Assembly (NCBI RefSeq): GCF_947179165.1
Contig: NC_077243.1
Location: forward strand, 54,455,001-54,519,000
DNA length: 64,000 bases
Reading direction: 5' to 3'
DNA from: Solanum dulcamara
Lineage: Eukaryota > Streptophyta > Magnoliopsida > Solanales > Solanaceae
Position numbers and translations under genes: made by a program. Below the pieces are notes generated by a model, which was not told where the DNA came from, made no database searches, and worked only from the letters and a program-made list of their open reading frames with translations. Below are positions 24,944 to 35,193 of the stretch, one piece after another (the stretch's first letter is position 1; each line of letters opens with the position of its first letter).

Positions 24944-25507
24944 TTGACTACTGCACCAATTCTTGCCCTGCGAGTAGAAGGTAAGAATTTCGTTGTTTAT
25001 TGTGATGCATCATATTTTGGTATAGGTGCAGTGTTAATGCAGGAGAAGAATGTAATTGCCTATGCTTCAAGGCAATTAAAGGTACATGAATATAATTACC
25101 CCACTCACGATTTAGAGTTGGCTGCGGTTGTATTTGCATTAAAGCACTGGAGACATTATCTATATGGGGTAAAGTGTGAAGTGAATACAGATCATCGCAG
25201 CTTACAACAAGTGTTCACTTAAAGAGGCTTGAATTTGAGGCAGAGGAGGTAGATGGAATTGCTAAAGGACTATGATATCACTATTCTTTATCACCTGAGA
25301 AAAGCTAATGTAGTGGCCGATGCCTTGAGCAGAAAAATAGGGAGCATGGGAAGTTTAGCTCATTTGCAGGTTTCCAGACGTCCATTGGCTATAGAGGTTC
25401 AAACTCTGGCTAATGACCTTATAAGGCTGGAAGTAACTAATAAAGGAGGATTCTTGGCCTGTGTGGAGGCAAGATCTTCTCTCCTTGACAAGATTAAAGA
25501 AAAGTAG
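24944..25507 (+). pseudogene. E2 RNase H region of pol
   Basis: Resumes E2 pol after E3. [38 protein letters not shown] and [20 protein letters not shown] are the gypsy RNase H landmarks, with the first catalytic Asp (CDAS), Glu (DLEL) and Asp (TDHRSL) all present. A stop (TAA, about 25220) precedes the next open stretch, which contains the domain end ADALSRK. It would remove the RNA strand of the RNA-DNA hybrid. The copy is defective. Confidence 0.88.
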
Positions 25508-26272
25508 TTTGATGATGAGAAGCTGAGTCGGATTCGTGATATGGTCTTGAAGGGAGAGGCCAAAGAGGCTGTGATCGATGAGGAAGGCTTTTTGAGGATT
25601 AAGGGGCGAGTGTGTATGCCCTGTATTGATAATTTAATTCAGACTATTCTTGTAGAGGCTCACAGTTCAAGGTACTCTATACATCCTGGTGCAACTAAGA
25701 TGTATCGCGATCTGAGACAGCATTATTGGTGGAGCAGAATGAAGCGTGACATTGTTGATTCTTTTGCCCATTGTCCAAATTGTCAACAGGTAAAATATGA
25801 GCACCAAAGGCCTGGAGGGACACTTCAAAGAATGCTCATTCCTGAATGGAAGTGGGAAAGGATTGTAATGGATTTTGTGGTCGGCCTTTCAAAGACCTTA
25901 GGTAAGTTTGATTCGATATGTGTGATTGTTGATAGGTTAATTAAGTCTACTCACTTCATTCCAGTCAAGGTGACTTATGATGCTAAGAAGTTATCCAAAC
26001 TCTATATCCGCGAGGTTGTCCGATTAGATGGAGTTTCGGTTTCTATCATATCAGATAGAGGTACGCAATTTACTTCTAACTTTTGGAGGACCTTGCATGC
26101 TGAGTTAGATAATAGATTGGATCTTAGTACTGCATTTCACCCTCAGACTGCATTCAAGTTCTGGAGGATATGCTTCGTGTATGCGCGATCGATTTTGGTG
26201 GTCATTGGGATCAATTCCTACCTTTGGCAGAGTTTTTGTACAATAATAGCTATCACTCAAGTATTGATATAG
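25508..26272 (+). pseudogene. E2 integrase, truncated by frame change
   Basis: The N-terminal zinc-binding HHCC motif is visible as H..SIHPGATK then CPNCQQ. The catalytic core has MDFVVGLS, VDRLIKSTHF and IISDRGTQFTSNFW, giving the first two acidic residues of the DDE triad. Just after STAFHPQT the sequence departs from the family and shifts frame near 26150, so the Glu-bearing helix is lost. The region would join retrotransposon cDNA to the genome. It is broken here. Confidence 0.88.
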
Positions 26273-26890
26273 CTCCGTTTGAGGTATTGTATAGGAGGAG
26301 ATGTAGGTCTCATATTGGCTGGTTTGATGCTTTTGAGGTGAGAACTTAGGGAACTGATATTTTGAGGGAATTATTAGAGAAGGTGAAATTCATTCAGGAG
26401 AAGCTTCTAGCAGCTCAGAGCAGGTAGAAAGAGTATGCAGACCGAAGGGTCAGGGACATGGAGTTTATAGAGGGAGAGCAAGTGTTGTTGAAGGTTTCAC
26501 TCATGAAGGGTGTGGTGAGATTCGGTAAGAGGTAAACTCAGTCCGAGGTATATTGGGCCGTTTGAAGTTCTTAAGCGTGTTGGAGAGGTGGCCTATGAAT
26601 TGGCTTTACCTCTAGGTTTGTCTGGAGTGCACCAGTGTTTCATGTGTCTATGCTAAAGAGATATAATAGGGATGGAAACTATATTATTCGTTGGGATTTA
26701 GTTTGCTTGATGAGAATCTATCTTATGAGGAGGAGCCTGTAGCTACTCTTGATAGGGAGGTCCGCAAGTTGAGGTCAAGGGAGATTGCATCTGTGAAGGT
26801 TTAATGGAAGAATCGTCCAGTTGAGGAGTCAACCTGGGAGACTGAGGCAGATATGCGTGGAAGATATCCACATCTGTTCGTCGAGTCAGG
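26273..26890 (+). pseudogene. E2 integrase C-terminus with chromodomain-like tail, broken
   Basis: Fragments in changing frames match the end of gypsy pol: a tract around 26470-26560 (lkvs..mkGVVRFGKR), then EEPVATLDREVRKLRSRE and, after a stop near 26803, WKNRPVEESTWETEADM. The last resembles the tail that follows integrase in chromoviruses, suggesting a Tekay/Del-like lineage (inference). Confidence 0.75.
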
Positions 26891-26917
26891 TACCCTTTTC
26901 AACCCTCGCTCTTCTTT

Positions 26918-26945
26918 TGACCTTTCGGGGATGAACGGGGGGTAA
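26918..26945 (+). promoter_or_regulatory. E2 polypurine tract candidate
   Basis: The G-rich stretch ggggatgaacggggggtaaa lies 12-20 bp before the 3' LTR, where plus-strand synthesis would be primed. Confidence 0.6.
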
Positions 26946-26957
26946 ATTGGTATCTAT

Positions 26958-28806
26958 TGTAACGACCCATTAGGTCATTTTGAGAACTAAAACTTTTTAT
27001 TTTATAAAAGACTCACTCCGTAAAATTTTAATAGGTATTTGGAATATTCGATAACTATGATTATTTAGTTGAGGGTAAATTTAAATAACTAATTTAGTAA
27101 GTGGGCTAAGTTGATAATTTAACTAATACTCTATACCAATTATTAAAATAAAAGGATAGGGTTTATGAATATTAATACATAAAAGGAAAAAAAAGAGATA
27201 ACCTCTGAAAAGCAGTTCTCTGAAAGGGCATAACCAAAGCGGCGTCGAAAGAACGAGCAGGTACCAAACTTCTTTTCAATTGAATAATGCATTACAAATT
27301 TGCAAATCATGTCATCATTAGTGCTTGGATGAATTTAAAGGAAATTCCAATTGAAATTCAAAGTGTTGCAGTATGAGTTTAAGTAATGATACCAACGATT
27401 AAGGCTAATAAACAACAATTAGGTAATGATTACCATATGATTAAGAAGTGTAAGGGATTGTTACATATAATATTCTGCAATGTATTTGCATATGCCTGCC
27501 ACTGTTTCACCTTTAAATATTCTTATTATTATATTATAATTTAAGTTTTGACATATTGAGATAGGTAATTAAATATTAGGTATATTAGATTATATGAATA
27601 CCATCAAATTTATGATATTGGAGGAATTAAGACTTAACCCTAGGCTTGAGATTTTAAGAAATTGATTATAGAATTGGGTGAGTTGTTGGGTCTAGGTTAA
27701 ATATATAAATAATATTGGTGTCTACAGATTAGTTTACTTATAAATATTATATATTTGATAGATTGAAAACAGTTTGAGGCATAAAAGAAAGAAAGGACAT
27801 TGGCGAATTAGCTTGCTTTACTTCGGTTCTTCGGTTGAGGTAGGTTATGGTTTTTATTTTATATCATAGATAGACTCTTAATAGTGATTGATATTCATTG
27901 AGTAATGTGTGAAGTTTACTATGCATTTAGTTGTTGTGGTTTGGATGGTTGATATGTTGTTGTGATTGGTCTGAAATCCCGAGGCCATGAAATCCATAAT
28001 CTTGAATTTTTCCTATCAAAAATGGTGTCTTGAATAAAGAAGGCTTGATGAAATATTGTTAATGAAGTGGAATATAATCATGAAGAATGATAAATTAATT
28101 ATATTTGGATCTGGTGTCACGTTCCGATACGTTATATTTAGATCGGGTGTCACGTTCTGGCACGGTAATATTAAAGGAAAATAAATTAAAATAACTTAAT
28201 ACTATCCAATCTCTAATAACTCATTTTTCAAAAGAGTGTGATATGGAGGCTTGAGTCCTCATGTGTGATCTTGATATTATTGACTGGTTAGGTAATTGTT
28301 CATTGGTTGCCACCTTTTAAGTGTTATTGTTGATTTCTCGCTACTACTTTATGCATATTGATTTCTATTTTGAGTCGGCCGATGATAGCTACTCAGTACA
28401 TGTTGTCATATACTAACCCCTATTTGTATCTTTTCTTATTTTATTTTGTGGAGTGCAGCGAGTGTTCCATCGACTTCGACTCGACGTCACCTCTAGTCAG
28501 TCCCAAGATCATCAAATTTCAGGGTGAGCCATCCTTCTAGCTCGTGATGGATTCTCTCAGTTATGGCATGTTGTCTTTAGTTTTCGAACACATTTTGTTA
28601 TTTATTTATTCTGGTGTTTGATATTTCCAGACTTAATTTTAGAATCTAGATGTCCTTCATGTGATGACTTTCAGGTTTTGGGAGAAAGGTATTTAATTGA
28701 ACTTTCGCGTTATCGTCATATTTGTTAGTTGGAGTTTGTATCGTTGGTTCTTCCATCTAGGAGGTTTAGTGTGGGTGTCACTCATGGCCCATTTTGGGCC
28801 GTGACA
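26958..28806 (+). repeat. E2 3' LTR (1849 bp)
   Basis: TGTAACGACCC to GTGACA. Compared with the 5' LTR it has scattered substitutions and one ~33-bp duplication around 28110-28160, where a motif including GGTGTCACGTTC(C/T)G occurs twice instead of once. Confidence 0.93.
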
Positions 28807-28909
28807 ATTATCATCATTATTATTATCATCATTATTATCATCATCATGATTATCATTATTATTATCATCATCATGATTATCATTATTATTATCATCATTA
28901 TTATCATTA

Positions 28910-28940
<31 letters not shown>

Positions 28941-29389
28941 TACTATTATTATTATTATTACTATTATTACTATTAGTATTATTGTTATTATTATTACTAC
29001 TACTATTACTATTATTATTATTAATACTATTACTATTAGTATTATTATTATTATTATTACTATTACTATTATTACTATTACTATTATTAGTATTACTATT
29101 ATTATTAGTATTACTGTTATTACTATTACTATTATTACTAGTATTATTATTACTATTATTATTATTACAATTACTATTATTATTATTACTATTACTATTA
29201 TTACTATTACTAGTATTACTATTATTACTATTACGATTATTATTATTATTACTATTACTATTATTATTTTTATTGTTACTATTATTATTATTACTATTAC
29301 TATTATTACTATTACTATTATTACTATTATTATTATTATTACTATAACTACTATTATTATTATTACTATGCTAATATGATTATTGTTGG
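28807..29389. repeat. microsatellite, segment 3 (ATT/ATC passing into ATT/ACT)
   Basis: Starts with the E2 target duplication ATTAT and the ATT/ATC mix seen at 16167-16549, then changes near 28940 to ATT with interspersed ACT. It ends against viral coat-protein sequence at 29390. Positions 29041-29345 recur almost exactly at 36537-36838. The ORFs here are repeat artefacts. Confidence 0.93.
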
Positions 29390-30330
29390 TTTTACTGGTC
29401 AATTAAAAGGTTGGTGGGATAATTTTTTGAACCAAGAACATAGAACTACGATTATGAATACAACTATAGTACATACTGTAGCCGGCCAATTAGCCTATGC
29501 CACCACTGATGTTAGTACTTCTGAAGAAACCCAAGTAAGGGCTAATGATGTTTATACTTTAGTTACAACTATGGTTGAACATTTTTGTGGTCGTTGGACT
29601 GATGAAGCAGAAACGATTAGAACTACCCTACAGAATTTACGCTGTAGGCAATTGTCTGATTTTAGATGGTATAAAGATGTTTTCTTGAGTAGAGTTATGG
29701 AATTGCATGATTGTAGCTATGAACATTGGAAATCTAAATTTATTGATGGATTGCCTTCTATTTTTGCTTAACGTGTTAGAAAAACTCTTCGTGGGACTGA
29801 AACAAAGATTCCTTATGAAAAGCTTACTTATGGTAAGATTATAAGTGTTTGTACCCAAGAAGGTTTAAATATTTGCAATGATATTAAAATGAATTATCAC
29901 ATAAAGAAAAATAGATTAAATGAAAAACAACAATTGGGTGAATTTTGTGATCAATTTGCTTTTGATATGCCTGCTACTGCTCGGAAGAAAAAAGTTTATC
30001 CTTCTAAAGAAAAGTTTTACAAAAAATCTCGCAAAGTTAAGCGTCGTAAATTATCTAAATCTAATTTAAAAGAGCTTCCTAAAAAATATAGGAAAATGTA
30101 TAAGCGTAAAGTAGGAAAAAAGGATTATAAGAAAAATGTTAAATGCCATAAGTGTGGTAGATATGGTCATTATGCTAATGAATGCAAAACTCAGGAAAAG
30201 ATTAAAGCATTAGATTTGGATGATAAATTAAAAGATTCTTTGTGCAAAATTCTTTTATATTCTGATAATGAGGGTTCTCCTTCTGGTGTTAATAAAACTA
30301 GTTCAGATTCTTCTTCCTCTTCTACTGAAG
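29390..30330 (+). pseudogene. viral coat-protein region with zinc knuckle
   Basis: The frame enters from the microsatellite at ANMIIVGFTGQLKGWWDN, a caulimovirid capsid-core motif. It runs to a TAA at 29769-29771, and continues in the same frame past the stop. A Lys/Arg-rich stretch (about 29980-30140) leads to the CCHC knuckle CHKCGRYGHYANEC at 30144-30185, followed by an acidic Ser-rich part. The N-terminal part of the capsid is missing here and appears instead in inverted form at 36138-36535. The domain would package pregenomic RNA. It is truncated and interrupted. Confidence 0.85.
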
Positions 30331-31385
30331 ACCAAGTAAAAGTTTTACAAAATGAAGATTTATATTCAGATTCTGATAGAACTTTCTCTGATGATGATTG
30401 TGAACCCTGTCAAAAGGGTATGTCTTGTGAAAAAGATGAGAGTTTGTATAATTTGTTATCCAATTTTCAGGATTTAAATTTAAGTGTTATAGATGATGAT
30501 AAGATTTTTGATATTTTGAAAATTGTCAAGGATAAAGATTTAAGAAATAAAAAATTTGATACTATTTTTGATGAAGGTACGAGTAGAAGTAAAATAGATG
30601 AAAAGCCTGTTGATATTATCAGACAATCTGCATATTATTCTATGGCGGATTTAAAACAAATTTTAAACCAAAGAAATTTCTTTTCAAAAGAGGCCACTAC
30701 TTCTGATTTAAGACAAAAAATTAGTATTTTAAAAGAAGAAGTTATTCAATTAAAAGCCCAAAACAAAAGTATGGATAAAAGAATTTCTAGTCTTGAAGAT
30801 TCTAAAACTTTTGATTTACTTTTACAGGCTAACAAATCTGATGAAAATAGTAAACAAATTATGCTAGAACCTAATTTACAAGATACTAATGAAGATTTTC
30901 TAAAAGTTATCAAGTTTGATGCAAATAGTGAATTTTTACAGAAACTTAGTATTATTACTTCACAAAAATTTTATATTAATATCACATTGCAAATAGATTA
31001 TAACTTTAGAAAAGAATTTATTGCTTTATTTGATAGTGATGCAGATGTTAATTGCGTACAAGAAGGGATTATTCCTTCTAGATATTTTCATAAGACTACT
31101 CATTGTTTAAGATCTGCTAATGGTAGTAGGATGAAATTACGTTATAAATTACCTGAAGCATTTCTGTGTAATAATGGTATTTGTTTACCTCAAAGTTTCA
31201 TGATTGTTGAAGATATTTCTTGCCCTATTATCTTAGGAGTGCCTTTTATGAATGCTATTTTTCCATTAAAATATTGGGATAATAATAAATTAATTGGGAC
31301 TTACAAGAATAAAGATTTTCAATTAATTTTATTACTAAGCCTTTTACAAAGACTATTAACCAGATTGTTGATAAAATGGTTTTAA
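30331..31385 (+). pseudogene. viral linker, coiled coil and aspartic protease region
   Basis: Same frame as the knuckle. An acidic linker is followed by a heptad-like helix near 30700-30800 (LRQKISILKEEVIQLKAQ), then the protease fold with FIALFDSDADVNC at 31020-31052. Caulimovirid proteases normally have D-(S/T)-G at the active site; here codons 31032-31040 read D-S-D. The end motif CPIILGVPFMNAIF is present. A frame change near 31331 separates protease from the RT frame, which overlaps from 31376. In relatives the protease cuts the polyprotein; this one is predicted inactive. Confidence 0.83.
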
Positions 31386-32881
31386 AAAATCAGCAAATCG
31401 ATTTTATTAAACAAGAAATTTTTCTATTAGTACTAGATGTTATTTTGAAAAATCCTAAATTACAGGAAAAAATAGACTTGTTAAAAACCCAGTTTATTTC
31501 AAATATATGTGGTGACCATCCTAGTACTTTTTGGAATAGAAAAAAACATGTTGTTACTTTACCTTATGAAGATTCCTTTGATGAATTAAATATTTCAACA
31601 AAGGCTAGGCCTTGTCAAATGAATTCTGATTATTTAGAACTTTGTAAAACTAAAATTGATAATTTATTGAAAAAGAATTTAATTAGACATTCTAATTCTG
31701 CATGGTCATGTACTGCTTTTTATGTTAATAAGCATGTTGAACAAGAAAGAGGTGTTCCCAGATTAGTTATTAATTATAAACCCCTTAACAAAGTTTTAAA
31801 ATGGATTAGGTATCCCATTCCTAATAAAAAAGATTTATTAGACAGGTTACATGATGCTATTATTTTTTCCAAATTTGATTTAAAATCAGGTTATTGGCAG
31901 ATACAGATTTCTGAGTCTGACAAATATAAGACTGCTTTTAATGTACCTATGGGTCAATTTGAATGGAATGTTATGCCTTTTGGATTAAAGAATGCTCCTT
32001 CTGAATTTCAAAAAATTATGAATAATATTTTTATTCCTTATACTAATTTTATTATTGTTTACATTGATGATATTCTGGTATTTTCTAAAAATATCGAATC
32101 ACATTTTAGACATTTAGAATTATTTCAAAAAATTGTTATTCAGAATGGGTTGGTAATTTCTCAACCAAAAATGTTTATTTTCCAAACAGATGTTAGATTT
32201 TTAGGACATAATATTGAAAAAGATAAGATTAGTCCGATCAATAGAAGTATTGAATTTGCTTCTAAATTTCCTGATGTTTTAACTGATAAAACCCAGTTAC
32301 AGAGATTTTTAAGAAGTTTAAACTATATTTCTCCTTTTGTTAAAAATTTGGCTACAGATACTGCTATTCTGTATAATAGATTAAAAAAGGATCCTAAAGC
32401 TTGGGGTGATTTACATACTACTGCTGTTAAAAATATTAAATTGAAGGTTAGAGAATTGCCTTGCTTGACTTTGGCAAATCCAAATTGGATGAAAACAGTT
32501 GAAACAGATGCATCAGATATTAGTTATGGTGGTATTTTAACCCAGCATTCTCTTGCTGATAAAAAAGATTTTATTATTCAATTTTATTCTGGTAAATGGA
32601 ATACTAGTCAAAAGAATTATGCTACTGTGGCAAAAGAGATTTTAGCTATTGTTAAATGTGTGTTAAAATTTCAGACTAATCTATATAATCAAAAATTTAT
32701 TATTAAAACAGACTGTCAGGCTGCTAAATTTATGTTTAACAAAGACTGTAAGCATAATATTTCAAAACAGATGTTTGCTAGGTGGCAAGCTTTATTAGCT
32801 CCTTTTGATTTTGACATTGAATATAAAAAGGGTATTGAAAATAGTTTGCCTGATTTTCTTACAAGAAAATATTTGAATTAA
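31376..32881 (+). CDS. viral reverse transcriptase / RNase H, 501-aa open frame (relic)
   Basis: RT motifs in order: RLVINYKPLNKVLKWIRYPI, FSKFDLKSGYWQIQI (first catalytic Asp), MPFGLKNAPSEFQK and VYIDDILVFSKN (YIDD box). The thumb and connection follow with RFLRSLNYISPFV. RNase H has VETDASDISYGGIL, KEILAIVKCV and IKTDCQAAKF, so the acidic residues appear intact. The listed ATG is simply the first in the open stretch; the natural entry is from the protease frame, now shifted. This is the best-preserved part of the insert. It would copy pregenomic RNA into DNA. It lacks integrase, as expected for Caulimoviridae and unlike the gypsy elements nearby. Confidence 0.88.
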   Translation: MVLKNQQIDFIKQEIFLLVLDVILKNPKLQEKIDLLKTQFISNICGDHPSTFWNRKKHVVTLPYEDSFDELNISTKARPCQMNSDYLELCKTKIDNLLKKNLIRHSNSAWSCTAFYVNKHVEQERGVPRLVINYKPLNKVLKWIRYPIPNKKDLLDRLHDAIIFSKFDLKSGYWQIQISESDKYKTAFNVPMGQFEWNVMPFGLKNAPSEFQKIMNNIFIPYTNFIIVYIDDILVFSKNIESHFRHLELFQKIVIQNGLVISQPKMFIFQTDVRFLGHNIEKDKISPINRSIEFASKFPDVLTDKTQLQRFLRSLNYISPFVKNLATDTAILYNRLKKDPKAWGDLHTTAVKNIKLKVRELPCLTLANPNWMKTVETDASDISYGGILTQHSLADKKDFIIQFYSGKWNTSQKNYATVAKEILAIVKCVLKFQTNLYNQKFIIKTDCQAAKFMFNKDCKHNISKQMFARWQALLAPFDFDIEYKKGIENSLPDFLTRKYLN

Positions 32882-32889
32882 TTATTTTT

Positions 32890-34167
32890 ATGAACAGGAT
32901 GCACCCTAATTGGTCCGGGTCCTCAAATCGAGGAAGAGCCCGAGGTGTTCAAAACCAGAATAGATTTCAGTCTTTGGGCCAGATTCCAGGCTCTAGCAGA
33001 TTAATTGGAGGAATTTCTACTCCAGGAGCGTCGTCTTCAACAGCCGGCAATGCCGGTATTCGACCCTCCTTTGAAGATTATCAAAACTACTTAAATTTTA
33101 TCAATGCCAGCAATGCTGGAACTACTGGGGGTAACAATGTTACCATTCAACCCACCTCAGTTGAGGATCTTACAAATGAAGATTCCTTTGCCTCAATTAT
33201 TGGCAAAAATGATAAAGAGATTTTCTGCACCAATCCTAAAAAGAAATTGATTTTACATGTTGACCCAAAAGATTTTCAATGGAAGACTAATCCATGGGTC
33301 GTGATGAAACGTTATTTAAGTAATGCATTATTTCCAATGCAAACTTACAAGACAAGATTACATTATGAAATGATTTTAACTACTACAGGGTCTGTGGAAA
33401 TTACCCACAACAATACAGGAGGGCCCAATAAATCATATTTTACATATTTTAAAATTATTATCAAAAAATTAATTTTACCAGAAGAATGGGGATTAAGTAC
33501 CCTAAAAGATTCCCAGTACACTCATCCTATTGTCAAAACTAGTGTCAATTTTAATTATTGGGACTATGTCGATGCTTTTACCAAAACTCTGTATTATGAG
33601 AATGATGATCACAAACATTCTTGGTTCATAAAGATTTGTCCTCAGATTTTCAAAGCCACCGTAATTTCTACCTGGTTTATTAAATGGTGGTCTTTTTTCG
33701 GACCTTCTAATTCCATTTTACCCACATTCTTTTTAAATCAATACACTTTATGGCTTGAAGCAACCCCAAAGATTTCTGAACTGGAACGAGAAGATCGACT
33801 TTTTCCAGGAACACCATTAATGAATTTTTTTATGGAATTTTCTATACCATGGATCTTCAAATAGACTATTGAAATTACTTCGGATTCAGAAAGTATGCCT
33901 TGTATTTGTAGATTATTTCATACTAAATTTTGGTCAAAATTGGTACAAAAGGACCAGAATGGAAAGCTTTATGGACAAGATTTGATAAATGAAATTGGTG
34001 AAGCCATTATTAAATACGGTAGATTTGACAGAATCAAGATTCCAGAAGAAGAAAGTCATTTCGCCAAAATGACTAAAAAATTACAGATTAAAAAAGGAGG
34101 ATTGTTGTCACAAGAAGAACTTGTTGCTGCTTACATGGAACAAGTTAAAAGGGATATTCAACAATAA
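32890..34167 (+). pseudogene. viral downstream ORF, function unknown, one internal stop
   Basis: Starts nine bases after the RT/RNase H stop. The N-terminus is basic and Gly/Ser-rich (NWSGSSNRGRARGVQNQNRF), followed by a mostly globular region with many aromatic residues. A TAG at 33862-33864 interrupts the frame, which continues open to 34167. The end, rich in Lys and Glu, has EELVAAYMEQVKRD. The place after RT/RNase H is where other caulimovirids carry a transactivator or a lineage-specific ORF, but I recognise no transactivator motif. Similar length and position fit florendovirus ORF2 (inference). Confidence 0.6.
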
Positions 34168-34187
34168 TTTGGACAGATGATGATTCC

Positions 34188-34325
34188 ATGCCAGAAAGTT
34201 CTGGAAAAGATAATTTTTTTAATGATGCTCAAAGTTTACACAGCACAGCCTCCAGTGAAATCCCCGAGATAATTAAAAAGGCTGAAGAAGAGATTATGCA
34301 GTACAAAAATAAAAAGAAAATTTAA
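34188..34325 (+). pseudogene. small viral reading frame, probable shifted end of the preceding ORF
   Basis: A 45-codon frame starting MPESSGKDNFFNDAQ and ending in a Lys-rich helix (EEEIMQYKNKKKI). The frame is open upstream into the end of the preceding ORF (IWTDDD), one base out of phase with it. A lost C-terminal tail after a frameshift is more likely than a separate gene. Confidence 0.5.
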
Positions 34326-34364
34326 ACGGATTGCACAAGAAAGCAACAGAAGACAGATTTGATG

Positions 34365-34630
34365 GCATGAACAGTAGATTTCACTGTTCAAACAGTAAAT
34401 TCACTATTCAAACGTTGAAAAATGGATGATTACTGTAGATTTTACTATTTGATACTGTGTACTTTTTGACTTTTTGCACATTTTACTGTGCAATTTTTAG
34501 ATTATAAATGAATGCATTCTGCATTCATTTCGTTTCAAGTTTTTGCTCCCCCTTCTCTCTACTCTCTTACTACCTTCTACTAGTATAAGTTTGTAATAGT
34601 TTGAAGTTTGTACTATTGTGAAATAAATAA
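34365..34630 (+). promoter_or_regulatory. viral pregenomic-RNA promoter and polyadenylation signal
   Basis: TATAAA at 34503-34508. Upstream, 34370-34430 holds imperfect direct repeats of acagta(g/a)att(t)cact(g/a)ttcaaac, enhancer-like in layout. A pyrimidine-rich tract (cttctctctactctcttac) lies just downstream, where transcription should start (about 34535). AATAAA at 34622-34627 follows within ~90 bp of the start. A poly(A) signal just downstream of the start is how caulimovirids make terminally redundant RNA. Function is inferred from layout. Confidence 0.65.
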
Positions 34631-35193
34631 ACAAAGAGTGAAGTTTGGCTACAACCCCAGGAAACTGGTGGCGTTATAGGTACCCTTCTTTTACTTTATT
34701 TTATTTAATTTTGTATAACTTAGACCCATGATGGGCTAAATCTTTAAGTGTTAAATAATAACTAATATAGGTTGTTAGAATACCAAATGGCAACGGCTCT
34801 AAAATAAGAGCTTTTCTTTAATGAGTTACGATTTTGGTCAGGTTAAAGTTAAAACAATTTTATAGTAAACTAAGCTTAAACCATGGCGTTGGTAAGCCTA
34901 AAAGGGGTGTTCCCGACATGGTTAGTGATGAATTAATTGGGTTAAAACCTTGTAATTCCGTTGGTAAGTCCTGTATGGCTGATGATATCGCCTAAGGATG
35001 TTCCCGGTTGGGTTCTAAACGATTGATTCGTGGTTTACATAAAATATATTTGATTTTGTAAAATTTCCAAACTAAGTAAAACTTACCAATAACCCCTAAG
35101 GTCCTGCTCAACACTTGGTATCAAAGCCATGGAAGTATTCTAATAATTTATAAGAAGTTATTATTTAACACTTCTTGTTTAAACTCTTTGTTA
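34631..35193 (+). other. viral leader between poly(A) signal and movement protein
   Basis: Non-coding, with short upstream ATGs (for example CCATGG at 34881-34886). A repeated phrase CCGTTGGTAAG/GCGTTGGTAAG is followed in each case by GTTCCCG (about 34888-35010). The GGTAAG words resemble splice donors. The primer site lies near its 3' end. Confidence 0.6.
35116..35132 (+). promoter_or_regulatory. viral Met-tRNA primer-binding site
   Basis: TGGTATCAAAGCCATGG, complementary to the initiator Met-tRNA 3' end. By convention this marks position 1 of a caulimovirid genome. Its place ~60 bp before the movement-protein frame, and not at the end of an LTR, is the key sign that the insert is a pararetrovirus. 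Confidence 0.85.

Larger units (their letters stand above)
16550..28806 (+). mobile_element. E2: Ty3/gypsy LTR retrotransposon inserted in the microsatellite
   Basis: LTRs at 16550-18365 and 26958-28806 both begin TGTAA(T/C)GACCCATTAGG and end GTGACA. The flanking 5-bp duplication is ATTAT (16545-16549 and 28807-28811). Between them lie a primer site, gag, protease, RT, RNase H, integrase and a chromodomain-like tail, in gypsy order. E3 interrupts pol at 21491-24943; without it the element is about 8.8 kb. The LTRs differ by only a few percent over the first 150 bp, so the insertion is relatively recent, yet the coding region has many stops and frameshifts. Confidence 0.93.

Noticed and set aside
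28729..29402. Poly-Ile/Thr, poly-Leu and poly-Val ORFs of 120-216 aa
   Set aside because: Microsatellite translations; no start context or domain, and the same bases are open on both strands.
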